Positions 24,497 to 32,080 of a stretch of DNA of 64,000 nucleotides are shown piece after piece; position 1 is the first letter of the stretch; every line of letters starts with the position of its first letter. This DNA is from Pseudomonas extremorientalis (GTDB lineage Bacteria > Pseudomonadota > Gammaproteobacteria > Pseudomonadales > Pseudomonadaceae). The notes beneath the pieces are model-generated. The model did not search any database. It saw only the letters and a list, made by a program, of their open reading frames with translations, and was not told the DNA's origin. A program made the position numbers and the translations under genes. The stretch is taken from positions 62,001 to 126,000 of the forward strand of contig NZ_MDGK01000060.1 of NCBI RefSeq assembly GCF_001870465.1. Direction: 5' to 3'.

Positions 24497-26080
24497 TTAT
24501 GAAGCGGCCAATGCCGCGCTATGACGGTGTTGAGTCACCCGTTCAGCCAGTTGCCCCACCACATGGCGCGCCGAGTTGGCCGCCGATTCCTGCCAGATAC
24601 CCACGCCGCTTTGCACCAGCCCGTCGCCGGCGAAATAGACCCGACCATGCCCGGCTTCGAGCAAGGCGCTGGCGTCGGCCGGGAAATGCTCGCGCTGCAG
24701 CCACGGGCCTTCGCTGTAGGGAATCTGCTCCCAGGACACCGCCAGCGGATTGCGCAGGTGCTTGGAATACCCGGGATGCAGCAGTTCCACGGCCTCCCTG
24801 GAGGTGGCGTACTGTTTGTCGAACGGTTGCGCGCCAAACACATCGGCGCCCTCCCCGGTCACATAGCCCGCCACCAGCAGGCCTTCGCGAGTGTTGAGGT
24901 CATTGCTCGGGTACCACAGCAGGCGCGCCGGGTGTTCGATCCACGACAGGCCGCCGTAGGTGCGGTAGTCGGTTTCCCAGAAGCGCGGCGACTGCCACGC
25001 CACTTTGGTCGCCTGGTCGCTGCGGGTGCTGAGCAGGGCGGCCTTGATCGGGTCGCTGAAGTCGGTGTCGAGCCTGGCCAGCAACGGCAGCGGCAACGTC
25101 GAGATCAGGTAGTCGGCGCGCACGACCTGCTCGCGGCCGCTGCGCTGGTCGTGATAGGTCACCGCCACGCCGTCTTCCAACTGGCGGATACGGCGCACCT
25201 GGGCGCCCAGTTGTACATGACCGCTGACGCGCTGGTAGAAGGCGTCGGTGATGCGGTCCATGCCGCCCACCGGTTGGAACATGGTGGCAGAGAACTCCGG
25301 GAATTCGGTGTGCAGCAACGCGCCCCACAATTCTGGATGCAGCAGTTGGTCCAGCGCCAACGGGCGGCGGCTGGCGGGCAAGGCGCCGGGGTGCGCTGGC
25401 GATTCCAGATGCCCCGAACGGATCGTGCCCTCGAAAGCCAGCTCCTGGGACAGGTCGCCATACACCCGCAGGAACGCCAGCAAGCGCGTACGCTCTTCAC
25501 CGCTCAACAGATCATCGAGGGCATCGCGCTGCACAGCTTTGGCGAGCAAGCCGGACAGGTGCCCGCGCGCATCGTTGATGGCCTGGCCGACCGTGAATGC
25601 AGGCTTGCCCACATCAGGCCGTACCTGGGCGCCATGACTGCTGTTGACCAGCACTTCCAGCGGCACGCCCAGCTCATTGCAATAGTCGAGAATCGTGCGG
25701 TGCTGGCTGGGAATCCGTGCCGGCCCGGCGTTGAAGTAATGCCCCGGGTCGAACGCGGCGGTTTGCGTGCGGCCGTCCTTGTAGTCCACGCGGTCACCGT
25801 TGCGGATCGTCCAGGTGCGGCCGCCCACCCGCTCACGGGCCTCCAGCACTTGCACCTCGAAGCCGGCGCGGGTCAGTTCCAGGGCTGTGACAAGCCCCGC
25901 AATCCCCGCGCCCAGCACCAGCACACGCGTGCCCTGCCCCAGGCCTTCCTTGAGTTTCAACGGTTGCGGACGGCGGTGTGACGACGGCCCCAGGCCCAAT
26001 GCCGCCAGCGCGTCCTTGACCGCCAGCTCGCCCCCTACCGCAGCGATGCTCGACAGCGCTTCACGTCGTGTCAGTCCCAT
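24497..26080 (-). CDS. FAD-dependent amine oxidase (flavin monoamine oxidase family)
   Basis: A 527-residue flavoenzyme. The N-terminal MGLTRREALSSIAAVGG resembles a Tat signal (twin Arg 5-6). The FAD-binding GAGIAG lies at 57-62, followed by VLEARERVGGRT. A C-terminal FAD motif HGRVYFAGDGLVQSGVGIW is typical of monoamine and L-amino-acid oxidases. The product imine would be handled by the RidA protein downstream. A periplasmic location would fit the Tat-like N-terminus, but the h-region is short. The substrate is unknown. The ABC transporter and TonB receptor genes lie upstream on the same strand. Confidence 0.85.
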   Translation of the reverse strand: MGLTRREALSSIAAVGGELAVKDALAALGLGPSSHRRPQPLKLKEGLGQGTRVLVLGAGIAGLVTALELTRAGFEVQVLEARERVGGRTWTIRNGDRVDYKDGRTQTAAFDPGHYFNAGPARIPSQHRTILDYCNELGVPLEVLVNSSHGAQVRPDVGKPAFTVGQAINDARGHLSGLLAKAVQRDALDDLLSGEERTRLLAFLRVYGDLSQELAFEGTIRSGHLESPAHPGALPASRRPLALDQLLHPELWGALLHTEFPEFSATMFQPVGGMDRITDAFYQRVSGHVQLGAQVRRIRQLEDGVAVTYHDQRSGREQVVRADYLISTLPLPLLARLDTDFSDPIKAALLSTRSDQATKVAWQSPRFWETDYRTYGGLSWIEHPARLLWYPSNDLNTREGLLVAGYVTGEGADVFGAQPFDKQYATSREAVELLHPGYSKHLRNPLAVSWEQIPYSEGPWLQREHFPADASALLEAGHGRVYFAGDGLVQSGVGIWQESAANSARHVVGQLAERVTQHRHSAALAAS

Positions 26081-26092
26081 GCTCGATGCTCC

Positions 26093-27016
26093 TTAATCCG
26101 GCAGGCCCGGTGGGTTGATCAGCGACGTGTCGACCCGCTCGATGTCCAGGCCCCAGCGTTGCAGCACCTGCTCGTATTGGCCGCCGGCAATCGCGCCTTC
26201 CAGGGCGGTGTGGATCGGCTTGACCAGGCCGTTGTCCTTGCGCGTGGTCACCGCGATATCGGCCTTCAACGGCCAGCCACCATTCACCGTGCCGACGAGC
26301 TTGATACCGCCAGTGATTGCCGCCGAATAGGCATACACCGAGTTAGGCCCGAACAGCGCATCGCTGCGCCCGGACTGCACGGCCAACTGGGCGGCAGCCT
26401 GGTCGTCGAAGTATTGCAACAGCGCCGGCTTGCGCCCCTCCTTCTCGTTGGCCTCGTTCCAGGCCAGCAGGACTTTTTCCTGGTTGGTGCCGGAACCGAC
26501 GATGATCTTCAACCCGGCGATGTCCGCCGCCTGCTTGATCTCGCTGATCTTGCTGGTGCTCTTCACGTAGAAGCCGAGCACATCCTGGCGGTAGGTGGCG
26601 AAGTCAAAGCGCTTCTTGCGCGCCTCGGTCACGGTGACGTTGCTGATCACCGCGTCGTACTTGCCCGAACTGACACCCAGGGGCCAGTCCTCCCAACTGG
26701 TCTGCACCACATTGAGTTGCAGGCCCAAGCTATCGGCAACAAGCTGCGCGGTGTCAGCCTCGCTGCCGATGGTGGTCTTGTCGTCGCTGGCCAACAGCGC
26801 CAGGGGCGGCCCGGCCACGCCGGAGACGGCCACGGTGAACTTGCCCGGCTGGGCGAACTTGAAGCCCGGCGGGATCTGTGCGATGGCCGCCTCGTTACGC
26901 GGCACATGGATGCGCGGGCGGTCGGGGCTGAGGTCGACCTGTTGCACGGCGAATGCGTGTTGCGCGGTGCTGACGGCAAGCGCCAGCAGGGCCACGCGGG
27001 CAGTAGAGATAAACAT
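26093..27016 (-). CDS. ABC transporter periplasmic amino-acid-type binding protein
   Basis: A 307-residue periplasmic protein with a signal peptide ending near QHAFA. It has the family-3 solute-binding fold: TIGSEADTAQLVADSLGLQLNVVQTSWEDWPLGVSSGKYDAVISNVTVTEARKK, then GLKIIVGSGTNQEKVL. The family binds polar amino acids and related cations. A 12-base gap separates it from the amine oxidase, so imported ligand and oxidase substrate are probably the same or related. Confidence 0.87.
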   Translation of the reverse strand: MFISTARVALLALAVSTAQHAFAVQQVDLSPDRPRIHVPRNEAAIAQIPPGFKFAQPGKFTVAVSGVAGPPLALLASDDKTTIGSEADTAQLVADSLGLQLNVVQTSWEDWPLGVSSGKYDAVISNVTVTEARKKRFDFATYRQDVLGFYVKSTSKISEIKQAADIAGLKIIVGSGTNQEKVLLAWNEANEKEGRKPALLQYFDDQAAAQLAVQSGRSDALFGPNSVYAYSAAITGGIKLVGTVNGGWPLKADIAVTTRKDNGLVKPIHTALEGAIAGGQYEQVLQRWGLDIERVDTSLINPPGLPD

Positions 27017-27034
27017 GGGCAGTCACTCCTTGAA

Positions 27035-27808
27035 CTACAGCACCTTGCCGAGAAAGGCCACAGTGCGGGGATGTCGCGGTTGGCGGAAAATCTGTTCGGG
27101 CGGGCCTTCTTCAATCAACTGGCCGTCGCAGAGGAACACCACGTGGTCGGCCACCTCGCGGGCAAAGCCGATCTCGTGGGTGACGATCACCAGGGTCACG
27201 CCCAGTTGGGTCAGGCCCTTGATCACGTCGAGCACTTCGCCCACCAGTTCCGGGTCGAGGGCCGAGGTGGGTTCATCAAACAGCAGCACTTTGGGGTCCA
27301 GCGCCAGGGCACGGGCGATGGCCACGCGCTGTTGCTGGCCGCCAGAGAGCTGGCGTGGATAGGCATCGACCTTGTCCGCCAGGCCGACCTTGGCCAGCAA
27401 CCCGGCCGCCTTGGCCTGGGCCTCGGCCTTGCTCCAGCGCTTGTGGGCCAGGGGCGCTTCGGCGACGTTTTCCCAGGCGGTGAGGTGGGGGAACAGGTTG
27501 AAGTTCTGGAACACGAAACCGACGTCGATACGGCGCTTGAGAATCTCCCGTTCTTTGAGTTCGTAGAGCAGATCACCCCTGCGACGGTAACCGACGTATT
27601 CACCGTCAATGGTGATATGCCCGCTGTCGATCTTTTCCAGGTGGTTGATGGTGCGCAGCAAGGTCGACTTGCCCGAGCCGGACGGCCCGAGGATCACCGT
27701 GACCTTGCCCGGGTCGATGGTCAGGTCGATGTCTTTCAACACCTGCTGGTTGCCAAAGCGCTTGCCCACGCCCTGGATCTGGATGCGCCCGGCGCGTGCT
27801 TCAGCCAT
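27035..27808 (-). CDS. Amino-acid-type ABC transporter ATP-binding protein
   Basis: A 257-residue ATPase of the polar amino-acid uptake family (GlnQ/HisP type). Walker A is GPSGSGKST, the signature LSGGQQQRVAIARAL and Walker B VLLFDEPTSALD, with switch His in VTHE. The ATG at 27808 (MAEARAGRIQIQG) overlaps the end of the permease gene. An upstream frame adding 25 residues is rejected because it lies inside the permease. Confidence 0.88.
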   Translation of the reverse strand: MAEARAGRIQIQGVGKRFGNQQVLKDIDLTIDPGKVTVILGPSGSGKSTLLRTINHLEKIDSGHITIDGEYVGYRRRGDLLYELKEREILKRRIDVGFVFQNFNLFPHLTAWENVAEAPLAHKRWSKAEAQAKAAGLLAKVGLADKVDAYPRQLSGGQQQRVAIARALALDPKVLLFDEPTSALDPELVGEVLDVIKGLTQLGVTLVIVTHEIGFAREVADHVVFLCDGQLIEEGPPEQIFRQPRHPRTVAFLGKVL

Positions 27809-28766
27809 GGGTCTTCTCCTTGATCCAGCCGCGAATGCGTTGCAGCGGCGTGGGTGGCAGCACCCGTGCGGTGCCCCGCGCAAAGTGGCGTTCGACGTAG
27901 TACTGCGCGCTGGTCAGCACGGTGGTGATGATCAGGTACCAGACCGTCGCTACGATCAGCAGCGGGATCACCGCCTGGGTGCGGTTGTAGATGACCTGCA
28001 CGGTGTAGAACAGCTCCGGCAGGGCCAGCACATAGACGATGGACGTGCCCTTGACCAGACCGATGATCTCGTTGAAACCCGACGGCAGGATCGAGCGCAG
28101 CGCCTGAGGCAGGATGATCCGGAAGATGCGCCGCGAGGCCGGCAACCCCAGGGCCGCAGCGGCTTCATGCTGGCCGGCGTCGACGCCGATCAGGCCGCCA
28201 CGGATGATCTCCGCCGCATACGCTGCCTGCATCAGGCTCAAGCCCAGCACGGCCACGGTGAACTGGCTGAGCACATCCACCGTCGACCACTCGGCGAACA
28301 CCAGGCCGGTGAACGGCACACCGAGCACGATGTGGTCATACAGGTAGGCAAAGTTGTAGAGGATGATCAGCACCAGCAACGCCGGCATCGAGCGGAAAAA
28401 CCAGATATAGCCCCAGGCCAACGCCGCCAGCAGCGGCGAGCCCGACAGCCGCGCCAACGCCAGCGCGGTACCAAGGATAATGCTGAACAGCGTGCTCAGC
28501 AGGGTCAGCAATAGCGTCTGCCCCAGACCACGCAGCACCGACGGCGAAAAAAACCACTGGCCGAATACGCCCCACTCCCAGCGCGGGTTGGTGGCGAGCG
28601 AGTGCACGATGGCCAGCAGCACCAGCGCCGCAAAGATCGACCCGGCCCAGCGCCAGGGATGCCGGGCGGGCACCACCTGCAAGGCCTTGATCGGCGTGGA
28701 GACACGGGCCTGGCGCACCGGACTGGGCGCGTCGATCAGGTCATAGGGTTTGGCGACGATAGGCAT
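27801..28766 (-). CDS. Amino-acid-type ABC transporter permease
   Basis: A 321-residue inner-membrane protein. About 55 N-terminal cytoplasmic residues precede the His/Glu/Gln/Arg-type permease domain, with SMPALLVLIILYN, AAYAAEIIRGGLIGVDAGQHEAAAALG (EAA loop) and ILPQALRSILP. The ATG at 28766 has GAGGA eight bases upstream. It sits between the receptor gene (16 bases) and the ATPase gene (overlap), so the block reads as one operon. Confidence 0.87.
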   Translation of the reverse strand: MPIVAKPYDLIDAPSPVRQARVSTPIKALQVVPARHPWRWAGSIFAALVLLAIVHSLATNPRWEWGVFGQWFFSPSVLRGLGQTLLLTLLSTLFSIILGTALALARLSGSPLLAALAWGYIWFFRSMPALLVLIILYNFAYLYDHIVLGVPFTGLVFAEWSTVDVLSQFTVAVLGLSLMQAAYAAEIIRGGLIGVDAGQHEAAAALGLPASRRIFRIILPQALRSILPSGFNEIIGLVKGTSIVYVLALPELFYTVQVIYNRTQAVIPLLIVATVWYLIITTVLTSAQYYVERHFARGTARVLPPTPLQRIRGWIKEKTHG

Positions 28767-28782
28767 GGTGTATTCCTCGGCC

Positions 28783-31176
28783 TCAGAAGGCATAGGTCAA
28801 GCGGGTGTAGTAGTACCCGCCGGTAAAACCGTAGGGCGAATAGACGCCATAGCTGCTGACCATGGTGCTGCTCGGCACCCCTTGTTTCTTGGGGTAGATG
28901 TCGAACAGGTTCTTGGCGCCGACGGCGATGTTCAGGTCTTTGGTGAGGTTGTAGCCAAGGTCGAGATCGGTGATCCACTTGGCGCTGTAGATGCGGTCCA
29001 GGTCGCGATTGGCCGATGAGTTCACTTCCTTGTAGGAGCCGTAGCGCGTCAGGGCCAGGTTGAGGTTGAAGCGATCGATGCTCCAGTCGCCGCCCAGGAT
29101 CAACTTGGTGTTGGGCTGCACGCCGGTGATCAGGTTGCGCGCCTCGCGGTTCATCAGCTCGTAGGAGGTGCCGAGGATGTCCGTGGATTCCTTGTAGTTG
29201 AGGATTCTGGTCTGGTTCCAGTTGAATGCTGCGGTCCATTTCACCGAACCGTACCGGCCGAGGTCCTGGCTGTAGTTGCTGACCAGGTCCAGGCCTTTGG
29301 TACGGGTGTCGGCGCCATTGATGAAGTACTGCCCGCCGGAGGTGGAGTGGATGCCATTGTTCTGCAATACCTGGGTGATCTCGGGGCCGAGCAAGGTGCC
29401 CGTGAGGGTGATGCGGTCGCGCAGGTTGATCACGTAGGCGTCGGCGGTGAAGCTCAGGCGGTCGGTGGGTGTGAGGGTGAAACCCAGGCTGAAGTTGGTC
29501 GAACGCTCGGGTTTCAACTCCTGGGCACCCAGGGCTTGGGCCGCGGCGGAACCCACGGGCAACACGCCGTAGTTGATCGACTGGTACACGCCGTCCACCA
29601 CGCCATAGGTGGTGGAGCGTGCGCTGAACAGGCTGTTGGCCAGGGAAGGCGCTCGGAAACCGTTGCTGACAGTGGCGCGCACGGCGAACTGCGGGGTGAA
29701 GTCATAGCGGGTGGTCAGCTTGCCGCTGCGCGTGGCGCCGACGCCCTGGTTGTAGTGCTCGTAACGAAACGCCGTGCCGACGTACCAGTCCGGCACCGGG
29801 TTGAAGCCCACGTCGACGTAACTGGCCAGGCTGTTGCGCGAGGCGCTGCTTTCTTCGTCAGGCGAAATGCCGTTGGTGACCTGCGCGCCCGACGACGCGC
29901 AATTGCCCGGCGCCACGCAGTAGCCGCCGTTGGCATAGGATTCATAGTCACCGGCCTGCACCTCATAAGTGTCGCGCCGATGCTCGAAGCCGACGCTCAG
30001 GTCCAGAGGCTTTTGCAGGCCGATGTCGAAGCCGCGCTTGAAGTCGAGGTTGGTGGTCAGCTCGGTGGCGATCCAGGTACCGGAGGTAAAGTGATTCGGC
30101 GTGGCCTCGCCCAGGGACGGGTTCTGATTATGGGTGGTGCCCTGCTCCGCCTCGTTGCGCCCGTAGGTGGTGGACAGGTCCCAGTCCCACTCGCCCACCG
30201 TGCCTTTGCCGCCGAATGCCGCCTGGAAATCATCCTCGTCGATAAACCACGTCGGCGTGTAGCCGCCGGGATAACCGTTGGGCCCGGTGGTGATGGTGTT
30301 GGTGATGGTCGGCAGGCGGAAGTTCTGCCCCTGCTCGGCCTTGCGCCGTGAATAGGTGGTGAAGGAATACAGGCTGAGGCTGTCGTCGAGCGGCAACTCG
30401 GCGTTGTAGCCCAGGGTCAGCAGGTTGGTCTTGGGCGTGCCATAACCGCCGTAGGTCGACCGCCCGGCCTGCTCGTAGGCCTGGGCATAGGTGTAGCCGT
30501 TCGCGCTGGCCTTGTTGTCATCGTTCTGGCTGCGCGCGTCGAGGGCGAGCTGCACGATGCCGCCGTCGCCGATCTCGAAACCCTTGTTGAGGCTTTGCTG
30601 CACCGTCTGTTTCTTGCCGTCATAGCCCTGGCCGATATTGGTCACCGCGGTGCCGCTGGTGTCGGCCTTGAGGATCACGTTGATCACCCCGGCGATGGCA
30701 TCGGAACCGTACTGGGCGGCGGCGCCGTCGCGCAGGACTTCCACATGGTCGATGGCGCTGATGGGGATCAGGTCGAGGTCGGCCGGGGCCGCACCGATAT
30801 TGATCCCGTTGATGTTCAAGGTGGCGGCGGTGTGACGGCGCTTGCCGTTGACCAGTACCAGCACCTCGGCGGCACTCAGGCCACGCAGGTTGGGGGCTCG
30901 GGCAATACCGCTGGCGTCCCAACCGGTTTTTTCCGGCAGGGTCAGCGAGGGGATCACTGCGCTCAGGGCCTCCATGAGGCCGGGCTTGCCGGTGTTCTGC
31001 AATTGCTTGGCGCTGACCACATCGATCGGCACCGGGCTGCTGGTGACGGTACGCTGCTCGGCGCCGCGGTTGCCGGTGACGACCACGGTGGACAGGGTGC
31101 TGTCGTCCTGGGCGTGTGCGGTGTTGGCCAGGATGGCCAGGGTGAATGCGGCGGTGGGTTGTAGCACTCGCTTCAT
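28783..31176 (-). CDS. TonB-dependent outer-membrane receptor
   Basis: A 797-residue receptor. The signal peptide ends near NTAHAQ. A TonB-box-like STVVVTG follows, then a plug domain (LRGLSAAEVLVLVNGKRRHTAATLN...VEVLRDGAAAQYGSDAIAGVINVIL) and a beta-barrel ending in aromatic YYTRLTYAF. It is of the vitamin/peptide/sugar type rather than the siderophore type and has no STN domain. It is the first gene of an ABC-transporter and amine-oxidase block, implying a scarce or large nitrogenous substrate brought across both membranes. No Fur box was seen upstream. Confidence 0.88.
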   Translation of the reverse strand: MKRVLQPTAAFTLAILANTAHAQDDSTLSTVVVTGNRGAEQRTVTSSPVPIDVVSAKQLQNTGKPGLMEALSAVIPSLTLPEKTGWDASGIARAPNLRGLSAAEVLVLVNGKRRHTAATLNINGINIGAAPADLDLIPISAIDHVEVLRDGAAAQYGSDAIAGVINVILKADTSGTAVTNIGQGYDGKKQTVQQSLNKGFEIGDGGIVQLALDARSQNDDNKASANGYTYAQAYEQAGRSTYGGYGTPKTNLLTLGYNAELPLDDSLSLYSFTTYSRRKAEQGQNFRLPTITNTITTGPNGYPGGYTPTWFIDEDDFQAAFGGKGTVGEWDWDLSTTYGRNEAEQGTTHNQNPSLGEATPNHFTSGTWIATELTTNLDFKRGFDIGLQKPLDLSVGFEHRRDTYEVQAGDYESYANGGYCVAPGNCASSGAQVTNGISPDEESSASRNSLASYVDVGFNPVPDWYVGTAFRYEHYNQGVGATRSGKLTTRYDFTPQFAVRATVSNGFRAPSLANSLFSARSTTYGVVDGVYQSINYGVLPVGSAAAQALGAQELKPERSTNFSLGFTLTPTDRLSFTADAYVINLRDRITLTGTLLGPEITQVLQNNGIHSTSGGQYFINGADTRTKGLDLVSNYSQDLGRYGSVKWTAAFNWNQTRILNYKESTDILGTSYELMNREARNLITGVQPNTKLILGGDWSIDRFNLNLALTRYGSYKEVNSSANRDLDRIYSAKWITDLDLGYNLTKDLNIAVGAKNLFDIYPKKQGVPSSTMVSSYGVYSPYGFTGGYYYTRLTYAF

Positions 31177-31526
31177 AGGGGTTCCTGCGTTTCCAAATCG
31201 CGAAGTCGGGCCGTCACGCGGGTGGGCGCGGTGCTCGGTTTTTTTCTGGGGTGTCAGGGCGATTTGGGGCTAGGTGTGGGGCGAGGTTTGAATTGGCAAC
31301 ATACGTTGAACTCCCTTCCAACGGTTCTGCTGCGGGGTGGCAGCGCAGAATCCGAGTCTAGATTGGTACCATCCGAGGTCAGGGGTAGGCTGTTGAGTTC
31401 AAACATAACGGAATGGGTTTTGAAAATATAATGCTATTTGGGCATAAGCTAATATTCTTGTATTTCATTATTTATGAATTTTTTTATTCATATAAGTAAT
31501 GTTTTTTTGCGATTTGGGGATTGGGG
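31177..31526. promoter_or_regulatory. Receptor upstream region with AT-rich palindrome
   Basis: A 350-base leader of the TonB-receptor block without a gene. From about 31420 it becomes very AT-rich and includes the inverted repeat TATGAAT-tttttt-ATTCATA at 31473-31492, a candidate operator. No specific regulator can be named. Confidence 0.45.
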
Positions 31527-31762
31527 CATATCCGTTACTTGAGTCACGGCGGCTTATGGTTCCGCCCTTACGGCGGGTCACTTTTGAAAAGAGCCCAAAA
31601 GTAACCAAAAGGCTCTTGCCCCAACACTCGGCACCTCGCCTAGGCTCGGTGTGCCCGTAATCCGACAGTGATTTGGGGGGCCGCCTAAGATCAAAATCAA
31701 AAGCCAGATCAAAAGCAGATCAAAAGCAGGCGGATATCTGACTGCTGTATGGAGATCAAACT

Positions 31763-31852
31763 GTGGGAGGGAGCTTGCTCCCGATAGCAGTGAAGCAGGC
31801 ACAGATGCATCAACTGACAGACCGCTATCGGGAGCAAGCTCCCTCCCACATT
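31763..31852. repeat. REPIN: two inverted REP sequences
   Basis: Left copy tgtgggagggagcttgctcc and its exact inverted counterpart ending ctccctcccaca flank about 45 bases. This is the common P. fluorescens GTGGGAGGG-type REP doublet mobilised by RAYT transposases in that group. No RAYT gene is in the window. Confidence 0.85.
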
Positions 31853-31954
31853 TAACCGAGATCGACAGTAAAATACCGGCCACTCTGGGCTGAGGAATCA
31901 ACCAGCTCTGCTTTTGATCTACACCACTCAGGTCGGCTACCAGGCCGCCGTGCC

Positions 31955-31978
31955 CTTGCTCTTGCTCTTGCTCTTGCT
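31955..31978. repeat. Hexanucleotide tandem repeat, (CTTGCT)x4
   Basis: Four perfect copies of CTTGCT just inside the right arm of the nested palindrome. Slippage-prone; no coding role seen. Confidence 0.9.
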
Positions 31979-32080
31979 CTGGGGCGAAGGTCTTTTGCTT
32001 ACTTTTGGGCCTTTCCAAAGTGAGCCGCTGTAAGAGCGGAACCATAAGCCGCCGTTACCTAAATAACGGATATGTACACA

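Larger units (their letters stand above)
31527..32074. repeat. Large nested inverted-repeat element
   Basis: Outer arms of about 95 bases (31527-31622 and 31981-32074) are inverted copies with about 80-90% identity by eye; each holds CGGCGGCTTATGGTTCCG. Inside are smaller inverted segments (agatcaaaagcag near 31717 against ctgcttttgatct near 31908) and a central REPIN-like pair. A 468-base frame on the minus strand inside it has no protein features. It is probably a composite of dispersed Pseudomonas extragenic repeats. Confidence 0.8.

Noticed and set aside
26159..27823. 554-codon plus-strand frame
   Set aside because: Antisense to the amine-cluster binding protein and ATPase, both of which have clear motifs.
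31578..32045. 155-codon frame inside the nested palindrome
   Set aside because: Encodes low-complexity repeats (EQEQEQEQ from CTTGCT units) and is explained by the repeat structure.
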